Shown: piece by piece, positions 36,040-48,144 of the stretch
How the letters are laid out: the number at the start of each line of letters is the position of its first letter
Numbering within the stretch: the first letter of the stretch is position 1
NCBI GenBank assembly: GCA_000320545.1
Contig: ADNK01001913.1
Span: 2,501 to 66,500, forward strand
Direction of reading: 5' to 3'
Source of the DNA: Bigelowiella natans CCMP2755
Taxonomy: Eukaryota; Cercozoa; Chlorarachniophyceae
Length of the DNA stretch: 64,000 nt
Translations under genes and position numbers: made by a program
The notes under the pieces: model-generated
What the model was told of the DNA's origin: nothing
The model's input: the letters and a program-made list of their open reading frames with translations, nothing else
The model's database searches: none

Positions 36040-36779
36040 GTACAGCGGCCTCCTGTTTTCCACCCAGTCTTGATAGAGAAACCTGCTTTCATTGTCTCTT
36101 TTCGGCCGAGCTACCTACCCCCCCCCCCCCCTCCCCATCCTCGCCATCTCACCAGTGAGTGGCGTCTCAGTACTAAGACTGAATCGAGTTCTTCCTTCAT
36201 TCTTCCCTCGTCGTGTGCGGGTGTAGTAAGCACGCACACTTAGGGGCCTACTACAAGTGGCCCGAGAGAGTAGAAAGGGAGATGTAGTAATTCTGCCTGT
36301 GCGTGTGCTTTGTATGGTGCTATGTTAGTGTCTGGCAACGACGAGGGAAGTCGTCGCATGTTTATCGGTTATTACTTTCCAAACTCCCCCCCCCCCCACT
36401 CGCCCCCACTTGCTACACACTGTTCCAACGGCGGTCGGAGTTGTGGGAGCAACACAAACACGCGCGCACACTACCGCTAATACTAGCACTCACACCACAC
36501 ACACTAGAAAAGCGAAGACGGTACACAACGCTTTTTCCAACACCGCACGCACTCTTTCCGCTATTTAGATACAAGCATCAATGACGCTCTATACACATAA
36601 TACGCAGGACTCCGATATAATTCTCACGAAAAGCATTCCCCTGACCTCGGCCCCACGTTCATCGTCACTAGAGACATGCAAGGGGCACCTCATAGATGCT
36701 ACTTGCGAAATTCTCACACAGTTGAAATCAGGTGAGATCAACCCCATATTCTCTCCGCAAAAGGCCATGCCTCACTGAC

Positions 36780-37621
36780 CTACTTTGCGTTGTTGCTTGT
36801 GACCGCAGAGCTCTCTAGCGTGGAGGTTGGCGTTTTGCACATGTTCAGGTCCGAAGGGCGGTACAATGCCTTCTCGCCCCCTGCCCAACATAGATCGAAG
36901 GAAGAAAATACAGCAAGTTTAGAAAAAATAAACGGGGTGTAGTAGTACTGCACATGACGAATTAGGGTTTTGATAACGCCATATGCGCTCGATTTTCCCC
37001 ACTTCCGGGAAATAAATGTAGTTTTTTTATGACGGCGCGACGAGAATCCAATCCATCTAACCTCCACGCCGTTGACTTTCTACACAAAAAGTTCGGACGA
37101 CTCTTGCGTGATGATCTCGCCCACGGCCTCGGGGGCAGAGGCAGCAATTTCTCAGGTCCAATCAAATAACATCGCGTCCTCCCGCCCCATCCCCTATTCC
37201 CATCCCCAATTAATGCACCTGCTGTCTTCCACAGTGCGAGAATCTGATGAAGTCCACCGCGGGTCGGTATGGGGATTCGGGCAGCGGCGAAGACGGAGAT
37301 CAAAGAAGCTCTTTTGCAGACGCCGCCGGAGCAGTAACTTCAGCCTTACTAGGTGTGCAGGCTGGTGGATGTGAGCTAATCTAGACATCTTGCTACACAC
37401 AAAATCGTCTCGAATTATGTTTGCAATCTGCTCAGGGGTGAAGAGCAGCATACCAGTGCGCAACGGCCAAGTCCTACTACCCGAGGGACATGGGATCTTC
37501 GTCTATCGCCTTCAAGACAGTAAATACTCGCATTGTTCCAAATTGGAAAGGCAAGAGGCAAGTTCCTCTCTCGCTAGTTTTGTAGAAAGCACATCTTCGA
37601 TGTTCGTCGTAGTGCAAGGTG
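36780..37621 (-). CDS. Gene P: protein of unknown function, 3' six exons
   Basis: Exons 37621-37519, 37473-37401, 37243-37219, 37150-37125, 37079-36959 and 36880-36780 (TAG) join in phase, giving about 149 residues. Intron 37124-37080 is only about 45-48 nt, in frame apart from its terminal TAG. Recognisable character: helical NIEDVLSTKLAREELASCL, then LLFTPEQIANIIRDDF, then basic VEVRWIGFSSRRHKK. No family recognised. The 5' end is missing: upstream lies an in-frame 33-bp tandem duplication that may belong to an earlier exon. Confidence 0.6.
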
Positions 37622-37667
37622 CTCAGGCTTCAACCTGAGAGGAGCCGCCAAGCTACTTCACCCACTC

Positions 37668-37733
37668 GCTCACGAAGTCTTCGTTAAGTCGATGTGGATC
37701 GCTCACGAAGTCTTCGTTAAGTCGATGTGGATC
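37668..37733 (-). repeat. 33-bp perfect tandem duplication
   Basis: Two adjacent identical 33-bp units. On the minus strand they read in frame as DPHRLNEDFVS twice, then SEW and a GTGAAG that could be a donor. They may be part of an upstream exon of P, but the phase to 37621 does not fit. Confidence 0.85.
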
Positions 37734-37739
37734 ACTGCT

Positions 37740-38797
37740 GGCAGTCTTAGTAGTGCGAGTATTATGTTGATTAGGAAAATGAAAATAATGGGGTGCTGGG
37801 CCGTAACGAAGTGCCCACATTCTGTCACTCAAATGTCTCTAACATTGGAAAAATGATTATCTACCGTGTTTCATGTACACTTACATGTATTTTATTTAAA
37901 TTATTTACGGTTGCCTATGTACATAACTTGTCGATGGGAGAAAGATCAAAAAATAAGGCGCAATAAACGTGGAAGCAAAGAGGTGCGAAAGGTCAAGAAT
38001 GACAAAGCGATATGTCAACATTGAAGAAAGACTTTCCAACCCTAATTGTAACACATGTGCACAGCTATGATCAAGCGGCGCTAGCACCAGCAACAAATAG
38101 CTGCAATCGATCCACATTCACTGTCATTAGATGAAAGATTCCCCCACCGCCCTGCCTGTGCTTTGCTCTAGTGTTTGGCTACGCTTAGCGGCATTTTGGG
38201 TGGTGCGCTATCTGCAGTAAAGAACTCCGGAAAACATTTATTGGCAAGTGCACCAGTGTTTATTAGCCTTGCTGACATGCTAGCGGCCACTACTAACAAT
38301 CTCTAGATCTACGTACCTGCATACATCGTTGACACTACTAGATCACAACATCTGCCATTGCATGCAATTGGGCTCAAATCGTGCAAGTTTTGGCAATTTC
38401 CTTGAGTATTCTGTTGGCATGTGGCATGTTGTAGCTTATCGGCCATGTATAGTGCGTTAAATTTCTTGCCTAAAAATGATGGTGTCATGTGTTGTAGTTA
38501 TGACACTAGTACTTTGCATCATTTGCATGCCGATGAACACCGATCTCAATGAATAGCATGTTGACGCAACATCGTCATGACGAGTAGTGCAGCGCAGCAA
38601 TCTTAGAATTTAGCTCAGTATCTAAAGCATCACATGCTCTACACCGTGTGCCGTATGCGTGCATTCACTCAGATATAGTCAACAGCAAATCCTAAACAAA
38701 GGATTATTTTCATAGCACTCGATACACATCAGACTGAAAAATACGTGCTCTGCAGATCATTACACCTTGTGACGGTGTTTAACGTTAGTCTTATAAT
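37740..38797. other. Gene-poor block upstream of P and downstream of Q
   Basis: No exon seen. From about 38150 the sequence has the CATG/TGCA/CTAG-rich character of the other gene-poor blocks. Confidence 0.45.
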
Positions 38798-39808
38798 TTA
38801 CTCTTCATCACTGACGTCCAGGCTTTGCGACGCCTTCAAAATCCTCCTTCGGGCATATTTGACAACTTCATAATCACATTTATTGATTTTCGCGAACTTA
38901 ATCGCTTGGGACTTCTGAGGAGCTGGCCATTTTATTTTTGTAATTCGTTCATGAGCTTTCGATGTGTTGTCGCTTCTGATGCCAAACTCCTTCAGAAGGA
39001 TTGAGCTTGTCTCCTCGGGATATTCTTTGAAGTCGAGCACGATGTCATATCGATCGACTGAGTTTTTGGCTTTCTCTAAGATCTCGTTGGAGCAATTCAG
39101 GGGGTTTCTCCTGAAATCGGGGACGAGGTGTTGAGTGATGAAGTTTTGACGAAGAATCTTCACTTGGAATGCTCCAAACACCTTATGGCTATCAGACAAG
39201 ACCGCATCACTAATGCTGCCATCAGCAACGTCCTTGCTAGCTATGAAACCCCACTGATTAAGGTGTGACAGGTATCGTTCCCACGGGTCGCGAACCAGAA
39301 GAACTGTGGTGTATGCATCCCAGAATGAAGAAGACAAATCACGATAGCGATCCATGGAAGGGCCGAAGTTATTCGTCTCCCGCCTCAGGCCCATCTCACT
39401 AAAAACAAAGTTACACGCTTCTTCATCAAAGGCCTCGAGCCCCATCTTCGCTTCCTCCGGGGTAATGTCTGCTGCCCGCCACTTCTTCCCGATTAGCTTC
39501 TCAAACCTCACCTGCACCCTGTCGGGACGGCAGTTCGCTCCGAGGGTCGCACGGCAGTCACGTTGAAGGGAGAAATCGACGCAGAGAGAGGAGCCGCCAC
39601 ACTTCATAACGTGCTCTACGAACACTGGCTTGTCAGACCTGACCTTTGGAAGGCCCGTGGTCGTCTGCAGCTCCAGCGGTTGGGCCTCTTTGGACCCATT
39701 GTTCGATGTAAGTGTAGACAGTAAAGCAACACTGGGGCCCTGCGAAGGAAATGCCCACTCAGCCCCGGCAGCTAGAAAGTGAATTCCGAGGTAGAATCGG
39801 AAGAACAT
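38798..39808 (-). CDS. Gene Q: Golgi-type sulfotransferase-like protein, intronless
   Basis: One open frame of 336 residues. It starts with a hydrophobic signal or anchor (FYLGIHFLAAGAEWAF). Residues 66-75 (HVMKCGGSSL) match the 5'-PAPS loop of the heparan/uronyl sulfotransferase type, usually H-x-PKTGGTS. Residues 169-184 (LLVRDPWERYLSHL) match the 3'-phosphate motif. These enzymes move sulfate from PAPS to glycans in the secretory pathway. Length is normal for the family. The usual Lys of the first loop is present (MKC). No intron is needed or likely, unlike nearly all neighbours. Acceptor substrate cannot be told. Confidence 0.93.
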   Translation of the reverse strand: MFFRFYLGIHFLAAGAEWAFPSQGPSVALLSTLTSNNGSKEAQPLELQTTTGLPKVRSDKPVFVEHVMKCGGSSLCVDFSLQRDCRATLGANCRPDRVQVRFEKLIGKKWRAADITPEEAKMGLEAFDEEACNFVFSEMGLRRETNNFGPSMDRYRDLSSSFWDAYTTVLLVRDPWERYLSHLNQWGFIASKDVADGSISDAVLSDSHKVFGAFQVKILRQNFITQHLVPDFRRNPLNCSNEILEKAKNSVDRYDIVLDFKEYPEETSSILLKEFGIRSDNTSKAHERITKIKWPAPQKSQAIKFAKINKCDYEVVKYARRRILKASQSLDVSDEE

Positions 39809-40517
39809 GGATCCCTCTCTTCTCGCGCAACAAGGGGGTGGGGAGGGCTAATGCGATAAAGGAGTCAACCCTTTCAACTTTCCACCATGTGAATACCAAG
39901 ACCCGGCAAGGTGCAGGACCGATTTCTTCTGAAAAAGAAAAGAATAAAAGCCAATTTATCGATGTCGTAATTGTAAAACCACCTACAATCGACAAATAAT
40001 TTTCGTGCTTTGGCAGAACACCAACGCCCTAATTCGAGTTGGACTTGTAACGAGGATGAGAAACTTTTCCCTACGACATGCGAAATTTGTTGTCGTCTAC
40101 CGAAATTTACCGACTAATGAAAATTGGACTTTAGGTTGGAATCCTCAGATAGTGTCCCTTCTGCGACAACCTCATCGTCACCATTCTAGATGTAAACATG
40201 CAATTGCAACGTGGAAAGCATACCTCACCTAGACCGTAATTTGAGCGGAAACTATCCATCCGAAAAAAGGAAAATATTAGAATTTAATTCGTGCGAAAAC
40301 TATCTAAAGCTGTGCTAAAATCAGTTAACGTGGCAAAAGAGGGGTACTTCTTTCTCGTTCAGCCTGCCAGTGAGACCACAAAGTCGTTCACACAAGGATT
40401 TCGGTGAGACAAACGCTCTATCTTTGATCCTGCGACATGAAAATATGGTTGTCGTTCAAAAAGATTTAGCAATTATCTTTTGCCGCGTAGACCTGCGTAA
40501 AGCTTCGAGTTCTCAGG

Positions 40518-41066
40518 ATGGCGTCCCAACCAATGTAGACAATTGAGAACTGCATTCTGTATCAATGGCGGCTCGGTTTAGGACAATAGCTAGTCCGAGC
40601 GAGTTTAATTTTCGATACCTTTTACCCAACATTTATTGTTTTACTTCCTGCCCCTCCCTCGCAATTTCCCGTCAAATCGCCATCGACGTATTGTGCCAGT
40701 ACAATCTTATGTAGTATTCACTCTGCAATTATTTTCTATCCAGACGTCGAACGATAGCGGGATGGCTCGTCCTAATAGCTACAGCTAGCACCTTTTTTGC
40801 TGCTGCCATTTCGAATATTGCTGCCACGACTCCGCAGAAAAGCCTAAGACGGTCTTTAAGCAGTATCTCAAGGGGGGGGGCTGTAGCGCCATTCTTAACG
40901 AACCAACGACAACAAACCAACCCAGGTCGGGTTTTCGGAGTGAGAATTTTGACTACGAATCAACGCTGCTTGACTCCTCGTGTGAAACAAGAAACGATGG
41001 ATGCCGGCAAAGAAAAAGATGCTAAGGTAAAGAGTGACAGCGATTCTTGCATTTTCTATGGTTTTA

Positions 41067-41118
<52 letters not shown>

Positions 41119-41179
41119 CTCTTCTTCCAATGTATGTTTATGCAAGCTGTTCAAATAATTTAATATTATGAATACCCAG

Positions 41180-41222
<43 letters not shown>

Positions 41223-41486
41223 CATGTATATTGCAGCAATAATCTCACGGCACCCTCTTCTATTCAGATAACAACGTCATCGGTGATGAAGAGGGAGCGG
41301 CGGCGTGAAATGCTGCAAACAATGCTTCTGGCCGCTGGTTCTTTGTATCTTCCTTCCGCCTTTCCACTTCGTGCGCTAGCATTCGACAAGACACCGGAGG
41401 GCTACGTTCGCGTTCAGGTTGCGCGACCACTAATTCGGTTTTTTATTTTATCTGTTTTTTCTTTTTCCTTAGAAAATGAGATGTGG

Positions 41487-41534
<48 letters not shown>

Positions 41535-42631
41535 GTTTTTCTCTTTTTCTCCCTCCCACTGTCCCCCTCTCCATATCCTCCTCCTTACGCGCCCCTTGCT
41601 CCTCGTATCTGCTTGTTCGAAGTCGAAATTGGAGGGGTACAAGTTCGTAGTGCCGGACTTTTGGCTGCTTTCTAAGGTTCAATCGATATCTTCACTCACC
41701 GCGCTATCACCCGAACACGGCGCGAATATACATATGCTGTTTTTACTAACAATGAGCGCGACGATCGTATGTGAAGGAATACGATTCTCACAGCCCTGTA
41801 GCAGTGGAAGTCGCTGTCCTTTGTTTTCTTAAAATACATACGGGGGGGGGGGGGGGGGGGATTTTCTCGGTCTACAAGCTTCTGACACATCGTCAAAACT
41901 CACTCGATGACTGTTGCTGCAGACTGCTGGGAACGACGCAGCGTACGAAAACCCTGCCGATTTCCAACAGAACATTTTCGTGGCGATTTCAGGCAAAACA
42001 AAATTCGATTCCGTCTTGGACATTGGAACCCCTGAAGAGGTAAACAGCAGCCCGAGGACGTGGGCAGTAGCACAGTATGCGCCTTCGTTTTGAAGACGCC
42101 GTGGTTTCTCTCACCTTGAAACAGAGGATGTAGTTGTAGTGGCGATATCCGCAACGACTGTGTGAATAATGGCCTTATGGCATCGGTGCTGTCGTGTTAT
42201 TTCGCTGGGTTGTTCAGGTCGCAAGGGACGAGGAAAAGAAGATTCTAGACGAGTTCATGTCTACGAGAATAGGTGGTGTTCGCAGACTACATAAAGGCTG
42301 CTTAAAACCACGTTTTTCCTTCTCTGCTACACACCCTAACACAAGGGAGGACTTCTTTTGAACACTTCTTTTGATTTCGGGTTATCATCGCTCATTGAGG
42401 CCACCAGCGACGACCTAAGAACGTTGTTTCAAGGTTTCAAGCACAACACAATACAGGTGTCAAGCGGGAGTCGAACATCGTATCCGCCACGCAGCGAGAG
42501 GGCAAGAACGGCATCATGTAATAATAGTCCCCTCCACATGTGTTGTAATTGTCGCAAACAATGGATTACTTATTCAAACATGACAATACGTAAATAATAC
42601 GTAAATAGTACATCAAATTACACATATAAAT

Positions 42632-42666
<35 letters not shown>

Positions 42667-43788
42667 GTACTATGATATCGCCGTGCAAGTGAAGTCATTC
42701 GCCTCGCGCAATCAGCTTGCCGTGAGCCAGGAAGATATAGATAAGGTAGCATACGATGATCATTAGTCGCCACTTCTTAAATAGGCCTGAGGGCTGCAAA
42801 AATGCCGAAGACGGGGAGGGGGGGCGGGGAGTTACTAGTAGAGATGTTTTCTTTTGATTTGAATATTCTCGCTTAAGATCTAGATTTTGCTGCAGATACC
42901 GCTAATTTGAATATTTTAAGTTTTGGGCGCCCACTGGCTTCAATAACAGCGAGAGATGCAATTTTCGCACATGTGCAGACGACTGATGAAGAGCTTGCTC
43001 TTTGATGATGCAACAACAGGCCATGGAGCTGGAGTTTGATCGGACGTATATAACCACAATCGGTGTGTGTTCTTCCCTTTCGCGTCGTTTGGCTAGTATT
43101 TTTCCAATGCACTAGTGTTGTGCATACAGCAGCGTTAAGACTCTGCATTGATTGTTACTTCGCTCGCCATTTCTTTGTCGACCGAGCTCCTTCCTTGCCT
43201 CGTCTCCTCCCCTGAACATATTTCTTGCTTGCAATTGCGTGTGGCAGGGGTCGCCAACAACCGCATCTACAATCTTCGGCTGCAAACAGGTTGGGGCATT
43301 TATATTGTGTCACCCGACTACATAGCACGCTCACACAAAAGGCTGTAAATCAAGCATTACTGCATGTCATTCTGGTGTTGTGGTACAATATGTGCGTTGG
43401 GAGTGTACCGAATAATATCAGTGGTTTTCCCTAAACTTCGCAGTCCGAGCTTGCTATAACAATCCTCTTATATCAACGCTCGTCGCAAATATTGCAGGCA
43501 CAAGTGCTTACGCGAGAAGTAAAGGCAACGCATTCCGAACCATCCAGGACTCCTTCGAGGTACATTCTGCTCATCTTACGTGCGCTGCTATTGGTGTGAC
43601 CCTTTCCCGGGAGAGAAGAACTTCCCTCCACACACCAACTGCAGACGCGGCGTCGCTCATTCATTTTTCCTAATCGCCCAATGGCCTGTGATGCCCTCTA
43701 GGTGCTGACTGTGAAGTGCCCTAGTTTGACGAGTTGCAAGCCCAATGGGGCGAAAATCGTCAAGGAGCTGCCAGTGGAACAACCATAA
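40518..43788 (+). CDS. Gene R: PsbP-domain protein of the thylakoid lumen
   Basis: Exons 40518-40534, 40744-41026, 41268-41417, 41923-42039, 42218-42272, 42350-42422, 42667-42745, 43248-43289, 43498-43559 and 43702-43788 (TAA). All join in phase except 42745 to 43248 (phase 0 to 1), where a small exon or a different splice site must be missed. PsbP marks: TPEGYVRV, NIFVAISG with VLDIGTPEEVA, LIEATSDDLRTYYDIAV and GVANNRIYNL. The leader is tripartite: a signal peptide (GWLVLIATASTFFAAAISN), a basic Ser/Arg/Gln-rich transit region, then RRR followed by LQTMLLAAGSLYLPSAF and LALAF-like end, a Tat-type lumen signal. PsbP-like proteins support photosystem II or NDH. The leader shows a complex plastid. 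Confidence 0.88.
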
Positions 43789-44250
43789 CAGAGACTGCGC
43801 ACATCCAAAAGCCGGAGAATCTACCACGCTAGCATGCATGCATGTATCTTACTACATGTTATTCCGTGCAGCAAAGCAGAGTAATGATGCGGACACATGA
43901 GAGCACGTGCGCTCTAGCTAGCTAGCACTACCGATTTTTCATACCAATAAGCCAATGCGCGACACACATACTGCTAGACTGCTGTAAATTGCAATTTTTG
44001 TTGGTATTAGGTGTAGCGATATACATGTGAAGCAGCATGTAGACTATTTGCTGCCATTTTTTACTACAACGCTTTCTGTGCATGATTTGTGAGTATAGCA
44101 TGCAAAGTAGAGATAAACTACACCACATAAATATCCTCCATGAGCTAGATGAGCGACATGTCTTACTGTTTAAGCAAAGCATAGCTCGTGCGTCAAAGAG
44201 ATAATACGTCAATGTCACGTCTTTAGATAACTTTATGTGATTAGTGCAGC

Positions 44251-44294
<44 letters not shown>

Positions 44295-44344
44295 AAGTTG
44301 CACACATATACGGTACTAAAAGTAATCTGTTAAAGGCGTGCTTA

Positions 44345-44387
<43 letters not shown>

Positions 44388-45028
44388 TCTGTCATACGTT
44401 AACAATATTTATAATCATGTTTACTCAAGTTCGTCTTTAATTTTTACAAAGAGAAATCCTTTGGCCATGTTCAGCTGCATAAGCACGTAGCACTAAGCAT
44501 AGAACTGCAGAGGCCCTGGCCCTAACTTCGCATGTATATTTTTATGATATTCTGTCTGTCTCTCGAAACTGATTGTATGCAACTTGCCGTCTTTACATAT
44601 ACTCAAATGCTCTCCTGCGCCTCCAAAAAAGGGGTATTGATTGAGCGGTAAAATTTGCCTTGTTTTCCCTTCAACATCACCAACAGCTTTGACGGATGGT
44701 AATGACTGTAAATGATGATGGCTGTGGTGAGGGGGAAGGGGTTATGATGGCACTGAAGAAGTAGTCTTCTCGCATATAGAAGCGCGGGGAAGGAACTAGT
44801 GCGGGTTGTGCAAAGTGCATCGCTCCGATGTTCGGGGTGGTAGTTTTTGAGTGAAAGCCCGAGGTGGGAACGTGCGTTTATTTAAACAAGTAGACCGAGT
44901 TGTTGATTTACATTATTGGTTTTTGGGTAGATTGGCAGATGGGGGGGGAGGGGGGGGGGGGGGGGTAAGTGGCTTGTTCGGAGTCTTGAAGGGTGAAGAG
45001 GCTGCCTATATCCATCCAATAATCAACA
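43789..45028. other. Gene-poor block between convergent genes R and S
   Basis: No exon seen. Two long (TA)n runs at about 44251-44291 and 44346-44385, separated by 55 bp, could pair. The flanks have CATG/TGCA/CTAG-rich words. Confidence 0.45.
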
Positions 45029-47417
45029 TTATGTACTGCTACTTCTCGCGCCTTCATTACTACTACTTCCTCCGCCATCTGCAGCATTGCCGCTACTACT
45101 CGTTTGAGAGGGCTGCTCCTGCCCGCTTCCCCCACCCCCCTCTTCTTGCTGCTGCTGCTGCGAGTTGGTGAAGCTCCTTGCCACAATCGACGTGAATATC
45201 TTCTTCGCCATCTTGAGGCGCTCGCATGTCTTCGTCTCCTGCAGCAGCACAACAGCGCGGTGCCCCATGCGGGAGAAGGTCGTCACGAGCGCGGCGAACC
45301 AGAATGACCACCGCATGGGCTCGGAGGACGGGTCGGGCTGCTCTCCGATGTGGTGTGCGATTTGCTGGCAAAGGCCGGGAACCTTCTCCAGGAATGCGTT
45401 GGAGAGCTGCACCGTGGCTTTGAGTTCCTGCTCGTCCACGGCCTTGTTCTCCTCCTCGTAAGGCGTGAAGGTGCAATACGCGAGTCCCTGGGTGCCCTCT
45501 TCCACCCACGATTTCGTGACCTTGTTTTTGTGTCGAGAAAGACGAGGCATAACGGAGGGAGGGAGGGGGGGGGGGGGGTCCGTCATTACACGTGGGGAGG
45601 AGGAGGGGAAGGAGGAGGAATAGCAGCGTATAACAGGCCTCGACGGCGGCATGTAGCTGAATAAAGCCAGAAGTAACAGTAACATGTGCAGCAGCATATT
45701 CAGTGTATAGCTCTCTGTGAGTACCTTGACTCTGTCCTGGAGAGTAGCTTTGAGCAGGGCACGGCCATCGGGGAGGAACTCGCATTCGTCCACATGAGCC
45801 ATGAGCCCCAGGTCTCCTTCAGACGCCTGGAAATGGAGGTTATTGCGGTGGTGCTGGTGGTGAGGATGATGATGATGATGACGATGATGATGATGATGAC
45901 AGTGGTGAACGAGAATGAAGCGGCGTATAAGCAGCCCTAGTCGTCAGTGGCAACTCGTCTCGCTGCTATTGTACACGCCTCTGCACATCTGATCTGGAAA
46001 TATTCGCGAAACCCCTTTTGGCACTGCCACCACCACTGAAACTTTGTTACGTCGTACGCGCGCGCGCACACGAACACGTGCATGAAAGAATATGTGCACG
46101 GCTATGGACGCACGCATAAACGCACGCGTAAACAGTTTGTGACCTTGTAGTCCGAGAAGTTCGGTAGGTATATGAACTTGCGATTGGATGAGATACATCG
46201 GTTTATCATGTGCCGGTATCTTTGCTCAAACAGGTGAAGGTGCAGTAAGGAGCCTGACCGGGTTTGTGAGGAGGGCGGAGGATGGGTGAGAAGAAAGAGG
46301 TGTTAGGGAGGTGTAGCAGCGAAGCTATAGCAGCAGCAGCAGCAGCAGCAATAGCACCTGGGAAAAGAACATTGTTGTAGAAGAATATTGGAAGTGTGCT
46401 CTCAAACGTGCTCATGTCCTTTTTGGCCTCGTTTTGTCGCTGTTTTGCACATGTGTTGCCATTTAGCTCGATGAAACACGCATTCAAGAGATTCGGATGG
46501 GGACTGAAATCATCGGTAATTTATGCGGAGCGGAATGGCAATCCCGTCTGCGCACTACCGACGGGTGTTGGGGTTTAGGTGAGATTCGGCGTGGGTCAGT
46601 GGCCCTTTGTTATGGAAGTGTTCTCTTCTAGGTTTAGCCATGCCCCAAACAAGGAATACACCACTGTTAGAAACCCCTTTCGATAGACGCAACATGCCCT
46701 CTGTGATTCATCAGCAACGACGTTGTTACTCGAATAAAATTCGCTTTGCCGTCTCCCCACCCACCCCAAATCTTCCTCTTTTTCATCATCAAGGGAAGAA
46801 AACTGACCTCCTTGTATAGCTCTGGAAATGTCCTCCGAGCAACGTTCGCAAGCATGATGTTGGCAGCATGCTGGAAAAAGGATGAATACCAGATTAACGC
46901 TCAAGATCAAAAATCCAACACGGACAACACGTACAAATACACGTACACGAGCGTACATCTATACACGCAAATTCATTCGCATAAGCACAAGTTTATTTGG
47001 TGTAAACGAATGCGCTTCAGTAAAAGAGAGAAAGAGAGAAAAAAAAAGTTTACAAAAAATGTGGTAATCCAATCCCCTTCGCCTCTCCTTCTAATCCTCC
47101 GTCCTCTTCCTACCGTGGAGGGGTCGATGTGACATACCGCCCTGCAGTTAGGGCACTTCTTCTTAGATCGTTGCAAAGCATGACACAAGCACACCTGAAA
47201 AAACAACAAAGGAAGGAATGGAGACAAAGCCAGACATCGACGCCACTTAGACTGCGACTATCCCTAACTACTACTACTGTTCTACTTTACCCCCCCCACA
47301 CCCCTCTACTCTATGAACAATGTGTCAAAGACTAACCCGGCAGAACGAATGGCCGCACGCGAGGGAGATAGGCTCGGATATTAAGTTCAGGCACAGAGGG
47401 CATGTGAGCATCTCCAT
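45029..47417 (-). CDS. Gene S: RING finger plus LON substrate-binding domain protein (LONRF-like)
   Basis: Seven exons join in phase: 47417-47337 (ATG), 47194-47114, 46870-46808, 46427-46358, 46253-46144, 45826-45725 and 45520-45029 (TGA); 332 residues. RING (C3HC4): [19 protein letters not shown], then CLCHA and CPNCRA, at about residues 4-48. A short helical linker ([14 protein letters not shown]) follows. LON N-terminal domain: [42 protein letters not shown], then [15 protein letters not shown]. The tail has a Gln run and Ser/Gly-rich disorder. In animals LONRF proteins are ubiquitin ligases; plant and algal RING-LON proteins are similar, so an E3 role is likely. No Lon protease ATPase is present. 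The start lies about 70 bp from a possible start of T. Confidence 0.93.
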
Positions 47418-47662
47418 CAGCTAAGAGGAAGGGGGGCAAAAGAAGCCAACACGCACAACGGGTGGGAGCACACGATATCAATAAATGAGTATCAAACTAC
47501 ACTCGAAGGTATTAGTCGGAAAATGCTGCATCCGCTAGCCCCCCGCTTACTCCTACCTCTTTGTTTTACGTGTTTAGAAGCAGCGACACAAATAATACTT
47601 GGAGGGGGGGGGATACGAAGGTTACACCGTATCCAATACCTCCTTTTTCGAAGAGTCCTGAG

Positions 47663-48144
47663 AATTGCACGAGGATCCCGTTGACGAGGAAGTCCTTATT
47701 GAAGAAGATTTTCTATCTCCAGAGAGCTGGGAAGAGGGCCGCGAAACATTTGGAGGGGCTGCTTCTTCAACCTCTGGAGAATTACGTCATGGTAACACCA
47801 GAGGTAATAATAGCATTATGAGGATTGACACGGCGGGTAGAGAAACATATCGCTTATACATCCGAATATTTACCCTACAATCACCCTTTTCTGTACTGAT
47901 CCTCGAAATTCCTTAAAGCTGACCTCCCGCAAGAAAATTGTATATCCCCACACCATCCCCTCAATCAGCAGCCTCGGACCAATTACCCATTATATCCGAA
48001 GAAGTTTACGAAGTGTTCTATCAGTTTTTGGGCTCTCCTCAGCAGAATGGTGCTCCCCCAGCAGATTACGCCGGAAAACTCGTGGAGGGGGACACGAAGA
48101 TTGGATCTGTGGCACGAAATATATGGGTTAAGGCTCGTAGTTGA
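47663..48144 (+). CDS. Gene T: 3' end of an unknown acidic protein
   Basis: Exons 47663-47791 and 47972-48144 (TGA) join in phase. The first is acidic (DPVDEEVLIEEDFLSPESWE). The second looks globular (ISEEVYEVFYQFLGSP; TKIGSVARNIWVKARS). The 5' exons are not settled; ATGs at about 47485 and 47524 are candidates. No family recognised. Confidence 0.58.

Noticed and set aside
45096-45785. 229-codon minus-strand ORF overlapping S
   Set aside because: Frame-shifted shadow of the LON exons; Arg/Pro/His-rich with no motif.
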